A stretch of 25,916 nucleotides of DNA from Euglena gracilis (taxonomy: Eukaryota > Euglenozoa > Euglenophyceae > Euglenales > Euglenaceae): the NCBI GenBank assembly GCA_900893395.1, contig CAAHFI011495579.1, positions 1 through 25,916 of the forward strand. The letters are read 5' to 3'. The notes beneath the pieces are model-generated. The model ran no database searches, had not been told where the DNA came from, and saw nothing but the letters and a program-made list of their open reading frames with translations. How positions within the stretch are numbered: position 1 is the first letter of the stretch; every line of letters begins with the position of its first letter. The translations under genes and the position numbers were made by a program. Below, one piece after another: positions 9,327 to 18,201 of the stretch.

Positions 9327-9476
9327 CGATGGTGCGTCCTCTGCCCCGGCTGCGAAGAGGGTTGCTGGCGTGCCCGTCGCCGCAGTACGCCTCGTCGTTC
9401 CCCCTCTTCTGGCCGCAGAAAAAGAGGGGGAAGGTGACGACCCACATCACGATGCGGTGCAGGAAGAGCAGCAGGG
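9327..9476 (-). CDS. host gene, internal exon with membrane segment
   Basis: A 150-nt minus-strand block lies between an AG acceptor after a C-rich tract (9478-9477) and a GT donor (9326-9325). Almost every third codon position is G or C. It encodes a hydrophobic stretch (LLLFLHRIVMWVVTFPLFF), likely one membrane span, and then a polar, Cys- and Arg-containing tail (GQKRGNDEAYCGDGHASN). It starts with two bases of a codon and so fits the single base left by the exon at 10709-10807. I do not recognise the protein. The phase match across three exons argues for an intact host gene. Confidence 0.6.
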
Positions 9477-9490
9477 CTGGGGGCAGCGCC

Positions 9491-9572
9491 GCACGCGTGA
9501 CCCGCACACCCCGCGTGACCCCGCGTGACTCGTGTGCGTGTGACTCACGCGACTCGTATGACCCGCGTGGCC
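9491..9572 (+). repeat. 10-bp-type minisatellite, CGCGTGACYC
   Basis: Some eight degenerate units related to CGCGTGACCC lie immediately on the intron side of the acceptor of the minus-strand exon 9327-9476. Confidence 0.55.
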
Positions 9573-9739
9573 GGGGACCCAACGGTACACTTCGCGGAAA
9601 AAAATCCCCTGGCCCAGGGTCTGGGGGGGGGGCAGCCACGGTTCAATTTTCGGGGGGGGGGAGTGGCAGGGAATACCCAAAACATCAACCCCGTTCTGCA
9701 CGCAAAAATTGAAAAAAACTTTCGCGATTCTGGATTTCA

Positions 9740-10121
9740 GTCACCCCTCGGGGGGTCCTGCGGGCCGGGCCGGCTGGAAGAAAGGTGCTGGATGGACCCC
9801 CGGGGGTCCAGCCGGCTGACCCAAAAAATTCCCAAAAAGCCCAAAATTCAGCTGGGTTGGCATTTTTTTTCAGCCAAAATTTGGAGGTGAAGACCCCCCA
9901 AAAACTGACCCAAAACTGCCATTTTTGGGCCCTTTTGACCCCTTTTTCAATTTTTTTTCCGGTCCAGCCCGGCTTCGCCGGGCTGGCCCGAACCTTATTT
10001 CAGCTGCGGACCCCCCGGGGGGGGTCCACAGCCCAGCTGGGAGGTGCTGGCTGGAAAAAGAGGTGCTGGCTGACTGGACCCAGGGAGGGGTAGGGCCCCC
10101 TTGGGCTTAAGAAAACCCCTG
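9740..10121 (-). mobile_element. hAT-like MITE relative, 5'-truncated or eroded
   Basis: The right end reads GGGCTTAAGAAAACCCCTG (10103-10121), like the end of the MITE at 18202-18623. The interior shares its style: repeated GGCTGGACCC-type motifs and CCCCCGGGGG palindromes. Both have a strong GC hairpin; here it is CCAGCCCGGC-TTC-GCCGGGCTGG at 9964-9986. No matching left end or 8-bp duplication was found, so the left limit is approximate. Confidence 0.45.
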
Positions 10122-10708
10122 GTCCGGACCCCTCCAAACATCCAGGGGGTCGAACCCACACCCCACCAGGCCCTCCCCTCCAGCGCTGGGATCCCCCCAC
10201 CACCCACCTCAACGCCAAAGGGCGACCAGCAAACAGTCTGCATCGCTGGGCTTCCGCACCCTGCCAGGCTGTTTTGTGTTAAGGCGGGCTTTGAAGATGG
10301 GTGAACCAACCAGGGGGGCAAGTGGGTGCGGAGGGCAGATGGGCAGGGGAAGAGGGGGGGTAACGGGCTTGGGTGTTGGACCACTTTGGGGTCACCTTAA
10401 CCCCCCAGTGCAGGGTCTACCAACCTAGGAAAAAAGCACCTCTCCAGTGGGGGGCGTGTGGGTCGAGGTTCAAATGCGATGCGAACGGAGAAATTACAAA
10501 TAGCCCTTCTTGTTGTAGAGGGAGATTGGAAAGCATTTTGGGCGGGTTTGTCCTTTGTCCTATATTGCTACGCGATGCATCCCTGGTTTTGGGCCCCGTT
10601 TCTGCTCGCCATTTTCACTGGATGGTGGTTCCAAGTTAGAAGTGAAGGCTGATGGGGGTTGGGCTGGGAAAAGTGATGTTTTGGAGGCGTGGGTCGGTTT
10701 GCACCCAC

Positions 10709-10807
10709 TGCATGCTTGGGAAGGCCGCTGCCGGGCGGCGCTGGGGGCGAGCCCGCCGGCCTCTGTGATGAACCGCCCTTGCGTCAGCGTGGTCAGCTGG
10801 CCCCGGG
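10709..10807 (-). CDS. host gene, internal exon
   Basis: A 99-nt minus-strand block lies between the acceptor AG at 10809-10808 (sequence AATCCAG) and a GTGGGT donor at 10708. Third positions are nearly all G or C. It encodes RGQLTTLTQGRFITEAGGL and then an Ala/Arg-rich end. Its phase, two bases in and one base out, fits both the exon at 11222-11301 and the exon at 9327-9476. The plus strand has a competing frame with similar composition, but without this splice consistency. Product unknown. Confidence 0.55.
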
Positions 10808-10840
10808 CTGGATTGGGCCTCGCCATAGGGGGAGGGAGGT

Positions 10841-11000
10841 GTCCCCCGCAGTGCCAACAGTGTCCCCACGCAGTGCCAACAGCGTCCCCCTGCAGTGCCG
10901 ACAGTGTCCCCCGCAGTGCCGACACTGTCCCCCCGCAGTGCCGTCAGTGTCCCCCCGCAGTGCTGACAGTGTCCCCCGCAGTGCCGACAGTGTCCTCCCC
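10841..11000 (+). repeat. 22-bp minisatellite
   Basis: Seven units beginning CAGTGCC start at 10849, 10871, 10893, 10914, 10936, 10958 and 10979, a 21-22-bp period. The core is GCAGTGCCGACAGTGTCCCC. The array ends about 30 bp upstream (on the minus strand) of the acceptor of the exon at 10709-10807. Confidence 0.85.
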
Positions 11001-11221
11001 CAAGCCCAATGAGTGCTAACCCGACAAGCTGGACCTTCCGGACGGGGGACGCTCATTGGGGAAAATGCCCATTATGGGCATTTGGATTGTGGTAAACAAT
11101 GACAAACCAGACGGTCAGGACACCCCCATTGGGCAAGTGGGTTCATGAGACAGGGGGGGGGGAAGAAGGCACCCCCCCCCCCCCCGGGGAGGGGGAGGTC
11201 AGCCACTCCAGAAATTCCAAC

Positions 11222-11301
11222 CTGGCTGGAACTGTCTCTGGACGTACGCCGCCTGCTCCGGGTACAAGATGAAGACGTCGAAGGGCGGCGCCGAGGTGGG
11301 T
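11222..11301 (-). CDS. host gene, internal exon nearest E2
   Basis: An 80-nt minus-strand block lies between an AG acceptor (11303-11302) and a GTTGGA donor (11221). 23 of 25 third positions scored are G or C, against about half on the plus strand. It encodes SAPPFDVFILYPEQAAYVQR and a few more residues. It ends with one base, and the next exon (10709-10807) starts with the two bases needed. It lies about 320 bp from the left end of E2. Product not recognised. Confidence 0.6.
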
Positions 11302-11620
11302 CTTGCCCGAGGGGGGGGGGCGTATTTTGGTCCCTTTAATAAGCCAATTTTTGGCGCGACGATTCTAAACCCCAACCCAATTCCCCAAAATAAGCCCCAT
11401 TCTCCCCGAATCTGACGAAAATTGCCCGATTTCCGGCGCGTTTTCCAGGCACTCGGACACAAAAGAAACGGCGGAGTACCCCCCCCCCCAAGGAAGCTAC
11501 AGTGGCCACGGAAGCCACCACTCAGAATTGACAATGCATCTGGGATCCAATTCCTGTTCTGCAGCTGAGATGGCCGGCTTTCGGGACATAACACCTACAT
11601 TGAATTGGCGTGGTGCTTCT
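11302..11620. other. host intron-like spacer
   Basis: I see G and C runs (11310-11325 and 11480-11490) and no confident exon. One weak minus-strand candidate begins after a CTGCAG acceptor near 11560 (NRNWIPDALSILSGG), but its third positions are not biased. Confidence 0.4.
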
Positions 11621-11625
11621 TCAGA
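11621..11625. repeat. left target site duplication of E2 (TCAGA)
   Basis: TCAGA directly precedes the CTTAG start of E2 and recurs exactly at 22550-22554. Confidence 0.75.
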
Positions 11626-11642
11626 CTTAGCGGCGTAAATTG
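11626..11642 (+). repeat. E2 left terminal inverted repeat
   Basis: CTTAGCGGCGTAAATTG. Relative to the right end it lacks one G and has T for C at one position. It is the most diverged of the four ends. Confidence 0.7.
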
Positions 11643-11997
11643 AAAAAATGAAAAAATGACTGAAATGTCACCTGGAAGGCCAGAAAAAATGCTCTGAAAA
11701 ACAGCCAAAACTTTCGAGTTGTGCATCAAGTCAAATTTTTTTGGTGATATTGACGACAGAACGAACGAATCAGAAACCGCTTCAATGATTTCTGAAATTT
11801 ACTTTTAGCAGAAGCCTATGGAAATACGCAACAGCAAAATATTAAAATGTTGTAGAAAACTTACTATTATGGACAAACAACGAACGACAACAACAATCTG
11901 TCAAACAGATGTACACATAATGCGACTATATATGGCAAATACCTGTGTACACCTAACGCATCAGTAAAAGAACAAAAATAAAAGTAAAATGCCTAAT

Positions 11998-12015
11998 GAA
12001 GCGGAATACCGCTTC
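11998..12015. repeat. E2 palindrome 1
   Basis: GAAGCGG, AATA, CCGCTTC. With the flanking AT it has 9-bp perfect arms (11996-12017). Confidence 0.8.
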
Positions 12016-12147
12016 ATCGATACTCACAGTCGCGATATTACATAAAACGCCGCTGAATCAGAACTATCAAAAATACATTAACATTTTATGCTTTACAGGA
12101 TAAAAAGGAGGAGAGACGACGTTCTGTCTTTGTGATCCACTCTACCT

Positions 12148-12175
12148 GACACCGACGTTGGCCACCGTCGGTGTC
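12148..12175. repeat. perfect hairpin, 10-bp arms
   Basis: GACACCGACG and CGTCGGTGTC enclose TTGGCCAC. It is unrelated to the GAAGCGG family. It could form a cruciform or RNA hairpin. Confidence 0.7.
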
Positions 12176-12393
12176 GGTTGTTTCGGCGGGCTGCCGGGGC
12201 CGCAAGCGGCAGAAGCAGGCACCCAGCAGCCCTGTGGCTGCCCGCTTTGCACTGCCGGAGACAAAATGATTTTAGGTCTAGACCGAATGTAGAACTAACA
12301 ATAGAGGTTCATGGTGCAACTGGCAGTTTGGCGGTTGTGTAGTTCGCGGGACAAACACATAGGTCCATGAAAGGCAGGTAATGAAGGCAAAGC

Positions 12394-12409
12394 AAGCGGT
12401 TTTCCGTTT
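12394..12409. repeat. E2 palindrome 2, imperfect
   Basis: AAGCGG, TTTT, CCGTTT: one arm mismatch. Confidence 0.5.
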
Positions 12410-12708
12410 ACTTTGCAAGTATTTGATAAAATTTCCAAAAAGGGGAGAGGCTGGACCGGGTCCAATTCACTTCTCCGTACCCCTGAACGGTGCCCAGCCG
12501 TCAGGGGTTCGGTTACGGCTTTTGCTGGACCAGGCAGGAGATCGTACAGTCCAGGCTCCCCATTCATCACAGTACATAAACGTTACGTAATGTACGATGA
12601 ACATTGCATATTGCACTTTGTGGTTCAGTCAAACATTAAACGGTTAACAAAATCGCGTGTTGAATTCCAATGATTACAAATCTAGACAGAATACAAGGCA
12701 GAATGATC

Positions 12709-12730
12709 AGGAGGCGGTTTTCCGCTTCCT
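12709..12730. repeat. E2 palindrome 3
   Basis: AGGAGGCGG, TTTT, CCGCTTCCT: 9-bp arms with one mismatch. It is intermediate between the E1 core (GGCGG) and the E2 core (GAAGCGG). Confidence 0.75.
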
Positions 12731-13036
12731 TTTAATAAGGTGTCCAATATACTTAATATCACTCGCGAGGTACATAACTGTTTACTGGTTGCACGTACCA
12801 TGAACAGAACAACAATCGTATTGTTAGCATCTAAATATAAGAACGCGGTAACAGTGGTGGACCGAAGCCAAGGTTGGTCCACCGCAACTCGTCGTGCACG
12901 TATCTTACCCTTTGGTATGACACTTGCACTGAGTTCATCGAGTCCATGAGAAGTCCTCTGCAAACATGACCTTGGCGGAATTTTTATCACCAACGTTTAA
13001 ATGGAAGACAGTTTTATATTTCAAACAGAATAAAAT

Positions 13037-13054
13037 GAAGTGGAAAACCGCTTC
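13037..13054. repeat. E2 palindrome 4
   Basis: GAAGTGG, AAAA, CCGCTTC: one G:T-compatible mismatch. Confidence 0.75.
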
Positions 13055-13241
13055 ACCTACAACTTGAATCGCGATGATATTTGTTCATACCGAGTGATGT
13101 AAACACAAAATACTACACAATCCAAACCAGACGCATCCAGGTGGTTTAACTGAATACCGTAAGTGGCGGGACTGCCCACCCCCTCCACATACGGTCTGTG
13201 GTTCCCTACCGGTGACAGCCCACTGCTTTTACTCACCCGAG

Positions 13242-13268
13242 GCAGCGGAAATCCGCTTCATATGAAGC
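13242..13268. repeat. E2 palindrome 5, compound
   Basis: AGCGG, AAAT, CCGCT core. Its right half overlaps a second palindrome, GCTTCATATGAAGC (13255-13268). Confidence 0.65.
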
Positions 13269-13271
13269 CAC

Positions 13272-13415
13272 AACGGCGGGTAGCAACTGTGATCACCCAG
13301 TCAGTCGGGTTCATCGTGGATTGTACGTAATGCCTGTTCTTTTTTGGCGCAACCGCGTGGGTGATCATTTCACTACTCGCAGTTGCTTGACTGCCTGCCG
13401 TGATCACAATCACTA
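13272..13415. repeat. long imperfect inverted repeat in E2
   Basis: The left part contains GCAACTG followed by TGATCACCCA. The right part contains TGGGTGATCA followed, after about 14 extra bases, by CAGTTGC. The arms are separated by about 60 bp. It may be the relic of a foldback insertion. Confidence 0.45.
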
Positions 13416-13468
13416 CCCTACCAAAGCGTAGGGATGTATTCCGGAATTTTTTGTTAGTTTTTTAATGC

Positions 13469-13484
13469 AAGTGGAAAAACGCTT
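13469..13484. repeat. E2 palindrome 6, imperfect
   Basis: AAGTGG, AAAA, ACGCTT: two arm mismatches. Confidence 0.45.
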
Positions 13485-13834
13485 CCCTCATGATCTCATT
13501 TTGAAATTAATGCCAGATGATAATCTAAGTCACTAAGTCACGTTGTTATGGGCAGTAAAAGAAAGATGGGAGGAGAGTGTATATACCGAGATCAGGATAC
13601 TGGGTATTCCTCTTTGTATCGCGAAACTTTTTAACCGACGTAAACTGGCAGTTGTACCACCAACCACATCAATTCCACTGTAAATTCCCAGATACTCGTG
13701 TTTTGGAAGGATTTTACCTTACATCGCGCTCCGGATGCGCCCATTTTGAGAGACCAACGTCATGTTGCACCCCCCCGATTCAAAAGAAAGACCACCCTAC
13801 CAAAACAGCACCAAAAAATCATCGATGCCATCTC

Positions 13835-13858
13835 TATGAAGCGTAAAACCGCTTCATA
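13835..13858. repeat. E2 palindrome 7
   Basis: Arms TATGAAGCGK and CCGCTTCATA around an A-rich loop. At 24 bp it is one of the longest copies. Confidence 0.75.
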
Positions 13859-13926
13859 TATCGTAATACAAGCATTTGAGAACGAGATCGCAGTTTAAAG
13901 GTTCATAATCAACAGATTGTGACAGG

Positions 13927-13948
13927 AGGAAGCGGTTATCTGCTTCCT
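13927..13948. repeat. E2 palindrome 8
   Basis: Arms AGGAAGC and GCTTCCT enclose GGTTATCT; the core is slightly degenerate. It lies only 68 bp from the previous copy. Confidence 0.65.
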
Positions 13949-14149
13949 CTGACACAATATATCTGTTTTTTTTGATTCTTGGAACAGAAAACAAATGCCT
14001 CAGTTGCATTGTCTGTTGAACTGGTCCTGAACATTCGGGGCTTTTGTGCATATTTGCAACGTGGACAGCCACGTTCCGGATGGGAGCTATTTCACGATGC
14101 CTTTGTAGCTCGTGAAGTAGGTGCCCAAGCAATTGTGGCACTGTGATGC

Positions 14150-14596
14150 ATGGTGCGGCTGAATCGGCGTTCGCGTCGCACAGTGGATGTGGTGCGGGAG
14201 GTCTACTTGCGGTCTTCCTCTCACCGTCCGCGGTGGCTGGGACAACTCGCCACTGGGGCGTATGCTGTGTGGCGTACGCTGCATCGACAGGCACAGCCCT
14301 TCGCGGACCCCAGTACAGTGGCCCAGAACACTCCCAGCATGCGGGCGCTGCAACAGCTTCCGAGGGCAACACGGAGAACGCGTGCGGCACACCGGTTTGG
14401 TGGGTCATACAGAGGAGCCATTGGCAGCGCGGGCAGCAATAGCGGCGCGGGGCATCCTGGCCTTCCTGCGAAACCACCAAGTTGTCCTCTGGCTGAACAA
14501 CTTCTGCTGGCTACGCTGGGGAACGGACCCGGCCGCGCCGAATCTGAGCCAGAACCTCACAGCTTTCAGAACAGTGCAGGATACAAATCATACTGA
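14150..14596 (+). pseudogene. E2 gene A, first coding block (unknown protein)
   Basis: Two adjacent plus-strand frames carry protein-like sequence with G/C-rich third positions: VREVYLRSSSHRPRWLGQLA and, further on, AFLRNHQVVLWLNNFCWLRW followed by NLSQNLTAF. They lie in different frames, so the block is broken or holds an unrecognised intron. I know of no domain that I can name here. The minus strand has a long open frame with Cys pairs across the same DNA, but weaker codon bias. Confidence 0.4.
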
Positions 14597-14674
14597 TGAT
14601 TGCATTGAAAACATCCCGATCCCTCATTGATATACAGGTTAGATCCTGAAGCATCCTGAATTACTTTATGGTAA

Positions 14675-15217
14675 ATGTTAATGAAGCGGAATCATCCAGA
14701 ACTGTGCGACCTGATTGGCAACCTGGAGGTTGTGGCGACCTCTTGTTGTACTGCATCGCTGCTGTTGCACCAAGCCGTGGGTCGCATACGACGGATGCAG
14801 CTGACGGAGACGACCATCAGGGTGCCGCTGGATGTGGTGCGGACCGACATGCGGTCCCTGCAGTAGCATCCGCTGTCGCTGACCGAGCAGGTGGTGTCAG
14901 CCAACCTGGACCTGCTGTTGGTGCTGCAGACAGCCAAGTCCCTGCAACACCTCACTCGTCGCCAGACGCCGCTGCTAGTAGATGAGAACATCCACTACCG
15001 ATGCCTGCGGCTGCTGTACTCCGCGTTGGCGTCGCGGTACTACATGTCCCACTACCTGGCCGAGGTCCCCCTGTTGTACGGCATCTGGCACGCTTACAAG
15101 CACACGGTGCCCATCGTGTTCCGGGCGTTCTTCCCGGTGCTGGCCCACCTGGAGGTGACCCCCGGTGACCACCAGCTGACATGCAGCCTGCGGAGCCACC
15201 GAAAGTGCTGTACATGA
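14675..15217 (+). pseudogene. E2 gene A, main coding block (unknown protein)
   Basis: One frame runs through the block with an interruption in the first third, and nearly all third positions are G or C. Recognisable stretches are HYRCLRLLYSALASRYYMSH and the Trp/Tyr-rich PLLYGIWHAYKHTVPIVFRA, followed by FFPVLAHLEV. The density of Leu, Tyr and Trp suggests a folded helical domain, not low complexity. I have an uncertain memory of LYGVWHAYK-like motifs in protist repeat proteins, which only a database search can settle. The start region overlaps a decayed E2 palindrome (14683). Confidence 0.5.
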
Positions 15218-15301
15218 AGAAGCTGTTTGCGAGTCTTCTACTGTCACACTCTTTTTGTGAGTCAGTCATGTCCCATTCTGAGTCGCGTATAGCACCAGTG
15301 C

Positions 15302-15315
15302 AGCGGTTTTCCGCT
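15302..15315. repeat. E2 palindrome 10
   Basis: AGCGG, TTTT, CCGCT perfect, extended to the right as CCGCTTCC. It lies in the non-coding gap between two coding blocks of gene A. Confidence 0.75.
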
Positions 15316-15424
15316 TCCTTGGATTAACAATGTAATTTCTATGTTTGACATGCTATTTGCGACTCAGTAGTCAATTGACGACCCGAATGGAGGACTGTAC
15401 TCGCTCTGGGACAACACGAGCTGA

Positions 15425-16571
15425 TCAACAACAGCAACTTCGGTCGTACCCGTACCAGCTGTTGCAGGGGCTGTGGAACATCCTGGTGTTCTATGCCCCG
15501 GCCTTGCTGCACCTGGGTCACGAGGTCAGACAGTGTACCTGGAGGGGGAGACCGCGTGGTGGCACCCTTCACCTCGTCCTCAGGTGGGTACCACCACGCG
15601 CCTGATGCTGCAGAAGTGCCTCCTGTTGCTGATGCACCTGGAGCGCCTGATGAGTCCCGGAAGGCCGCCTTCCGAGTACCAGCAAACCATCTCCCTGGCC
15701 CTGCTGGGGTGGCAGGACTGGATGTCCCGGCTGCCCGGCTGCGTGTTCGTGGAGGAGGCTGGTGAGGCCATGCTGTCGAGGCTGTCCTCTGCCTGCAAGC
15801 GGAACCCCCATGTGACCAGCTTCGAGGGAACGCTGCAGCTGTTCCTGAACCTCGGTGCCCCCTGTGCTGAGGCTCACCACAGCCGTGCAGAAGCAGCTGG
15901 TGCAGGAGATGGCACGTCGTGTGCGCCCTGGTGGGAAGCCCTGGCGACCGTCCATTTCCAAAGAGGGTGGACAGCACCACCATGCGGTGGCTGGTGGACC
16001 TGGAGACCTGCCCCACCTGGAAAGCGCCGGAACCCCTGCCAATGCGGATGACCACTGAGCAGCTGCTGCCCGTCCTGCGACATTCCCTGCAGACGCTGGT
16101 CCGAGGACAGCGCCTCGCGACAGACGAGGAAGAGTGGCTCAGGAGCAACGTGGGCTGTGTGGGCTCGGATCTTCTGCATGAAAAAGAAGAGGCCATGTCC
16201 CCGTTCTTGGCACGCAGAAGAAGCAGAGCTGACACAGCTGAACATCCTCCCGAGCGTCCAGATGAAGTGGAAAACCGCTTGCACGACACGGATGAAGCGG
16301 AGAACCGCTTCGATGACAACGACACCAATGGGATGGAGGTGGCAGAGGCCTTATCTGCGGTGGGTGATATAGAGGAGGGTAGCAGCTTGTACGAGCCACC
16401 AGAGTCCCTCTACGAGCCGCCGGTGAGATGTCAGACGGTTACGTCTCCGTGGGGGCCTCCGACGGATCGGACTGGCTGGGATCACTGCAAGGCAGTCATA
16501 TATCCGACGCTTCGTCGGATGTCTCCGTGGCAGTTGTATGGCACCGGCTTCTTATTGCTCTATGTCATGTA
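15425..16571 (+). pseudogene. E2 gene A, C-terminal coding block
   Basis: Protein-like segments with strong third-position bias include YQLLQGLWNILVFYAPALLH, RLMLQKCLLLLMHLERLMSP, SLALLGWQDWMSRLPGCVFV and TTMRWLVDLETCPTWKAPEP. They are spread over three frames, so several breaks or unrecognised introns separate them. The last part (15919-16571) is a single open frame whose acidic tail contains two in-frame 10-residue repeats made by palindromes (see 16264-16311). It ends with a stop at 16569-16571. Product unknown; probably the same gene as the 14.15-15.2 kb blocks. Confidence 0.45.
16264..16311. repeat. E2 palindromes 11 and 12, in-frame tandem pair
   Basis: Two 30-bp units (16261-16290 and 16291-16320) each contain a palindrome (GAAGTGG-AAAA-CCGCTT and GAAGCGG-AGAA-CCGCTTC). 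They are translated as DEVENRLHDT and DEAENRFDDN. These copies lie inside an open reading frame rather than an intron. Confidence 0.75.
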
Positions 16572-16902
16572 AGATGTGCTTGCTAGGGCAATGGGGACAC
16601 GTTGGCTTCACACGTTGGCAAACTACTATCTATTGCATTGGCAGATATCAGCACACCGGACCAGTGGCAAAAACAGATGGCAAGAAATAGTTTTTTTTTT
16701 TAAAAGATGCTGCTGTTTGGTTCGGGTGGAGTGTTAAAAAGGGAGTGTTTTGCAAGCAGTAGGCAAAACCAAAAAAAAGGGACAATTTGGATGAGTTTTC
16801 CATGTTTCTTTTGGAAATTAATGCAGCAAATCTATTCATTTCAGCCTCATTTGTCACAGATTGGAGGATTATGCCCATATTTTTTCCAATTTTTCCCCAC
16901 AG

Positions 16903-17006
16903 ACCAGTATGTATGGCTCCGAAGAGGCTGGCGAAGGCGGACACCATGGGACAGTCGATCCCAAAGCTGCTGGAAGACGAGGAGATGTGGCTGCAGAGGG
17001 ATCAAG
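16903..17006 (+). CDS. E2 gene B, N-terminal exon
   Basis: The exon follows CCCCACAG and ends before GTTAGA. It encodes MAPKRLAKADTMGQSIPKLL and an acidic helix (EDEEMWLQRDQ). It leaves one base of a codon, and the exon at 17253 begins with the two bases needed, so the splice pair is consistent. An ATG at 16913 may be the start codon. The exon belongs to the ParB-like gene of E2. Confidence 0.5.
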
Positions 17007-17173
17007 GTTAGATTTATTGCTGTTCTTTTCTCTGTTTTTTTTTTTTTGCTGCATGAACGAAGTAGAATGGTATGTCTGGCGAGATAACTCACAATGGAAA
17101 GACTTTTGTTGACATTCTACACTGAAGATGTCTGTTTGAGGTGCATTGTCAGACAAAAAACAGATCTATGCAA

Positions 17174-17199
17174 CAATGAAGTGGAAACACGCTTCATTG
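17174..17199. repeat. E2 palindrome 13
   Basis: Arms CAATGAAGTG and CGCTTCATTG (a variant with 10-bp arms), 53 nt before the acceptor of the exon at 17253. Confidence 0.75.
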
Positions 17200-17252
17200 C
17201 TGGGAAATACATTTTTCTTCTGAAAAGAAAAAGAGCTGATATAACCCTGCAG

Positions 17253-17955
17253 ACGGGCAGCTGGTACTGGACGTTGACCTCAGCCGGGGCAGGTCAGTCG
17301 GCCCCGCCAGGAGCACGTGAACGACCTCATCACCGAGCTGCAGAACAACCCGCCGCAGGAGCTGGTGCTGACGGCATGGCTGGAGAGAGGTGTCCACCTG
17401 CCTTCTTGATATCCGTTTGTCATACGGTTGAGGATGAATCCCCCTCGTTTCAAAAATCTGCCTATCCCTGAAGAGATGGGGAATACATATATGTTGTGTT
17501 TACTTCACCGTTTGGAAAAATTTCATATCTCCTTTGCGGCAATGTCCAGACATGTCTGGGGTGTGCTTGTATCCCCCTTTCGCAGCTACGGGAAAGTGGG
17601 TCATACTGAGTGGTCAACATCGTTTCCTGGCTGCCTCGGCCATCGCCGACGCCGCCATCGCCGATGCCCGGCGGCCGCCAGCCTTCACGGAGAAGTTCCG
17701 GCGCAAGGTGGTGAAGGAGAACACACACATCAAGGAGCGCAGCAGCTGGCCGGCAGGCTGCAGGCCATGGACTGCAACGTCATGGACATGACCCTGGCGG
17801 ATCGCCTGCAGTGGCTCCTGAAAGAGGACACCTACAACCGGGACAATGCTGAGGTGGATGGGGTGCCCTACAACCCGACCAAGACGGAGCTGCTGAAGAC
17901 CGTCTACAGCAAGACTGGATGCCGGGAGATGGTGGACGGTGCCCTGGAGTGTTCT
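17253..17955 (+). pseudogene. E2 gene B, ParB/sulfiredoxin-like domain
   Basis: Two exons (17253-17389 and 17586-17955) encode the parts. The first gives GQLVLDVDLSRG and, in another frame, RPRQEHVNDLITELQNNPP. The second opens with GKWVILSGQHRFLAASAIAD, then a basic helix (KFRRKVVKENTHIKE), then MTLADRLQWLLKEDTYNRDN. The order Arg...His-Val near the start, a helix, and a strand ending in LSGQHRxxAA is the pattern of the ParB N-terminal/Srx fold, whose members bind or hydrolyse nucleotides and in bacteria load on palindromic parS sites. At least two frame breaks are present, so this copy is dead. The family call rests on motif recall only. Confidence 0.45.
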
Positions 17956-18051
17956 GTGAATGAGATGCTAAACACAACGAACAAATGACATATGGATGTC
18001 ACAATGAATGTCCAGTGTGATTTAATGATTGTTTGCTGCGAGATTGCAATA

Positions 18052-18070
18052 GGAAGCGTTTTCCCGCTTC
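18052..18070. repeat. E2 palindrome 14
   Basis: GGAAGCG, TTTT or TTTTC, CGCTTC, 36 nt before the acceptor of the exon at 18107. Confidence 0.7.
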
Positions 18071-18193
18071 ATTATCTTTCTAATGTACGTATTTTTACCA
18101 TCTCAGGGGACCTGGGTGAAAGCCATGATCCCGGTCACGGAGTGGGTGCTGCAGAGTGGGACCGAGGCTGTGGAGGTGGTCAAGAGGATGGAG

Positions 18194-18201
18194 GCCTGAG
18201 G
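18194..18201. repeat. MITE target site duplication, left
   Basis: GCCTGAGG, matching GCCAGAGG at 18624-18631 with one difference. An 8-bp duplication is typical of hAT elements. Confidence 0.65.

Larger units (their letters stand above)
11643..14149. other. non-coding left arm of E2
   Basis: AT-richer sequence with no biased frame. It contains eight palindromes, a perfect 10-bp-arm hairpin at 12148-12175 and a long imperfect inverted repeat at about 13272-13415. It resembles a regulatory or terminal region rather than a gene. Confidence 0.5.

Noticed and set aside
10461-10480. GGTTCAAATGC as a tRNA B box
   Set aside because: It lacks the CC end of the B box, a matching A box and a foldable cloverleaf.
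10458-10652. Plus-strand hydrophobic frame (two membrane-like stretches)
   Set aside because: Third positions are not G/C-biased, unlike every supported exon here, and no fitting splice sites were found.
13854-14480. 208-codon minus-strand frame with two CxxC pairs
   Set aside because: The Cys pairs hint at a zinc ribbon, but codon bias favours the plus strand, and the frame's ends run through two E2 palindromes.
15339-16328. 329-codon open frame on the minus strand
   Set aside because: It is the antisense of plus-strand blocks with nearly all G/C third positions. A high-GC3 exon leaves an open antisense frame, and the encoded Ser/Arg-rich sequence looks like such a shadow.
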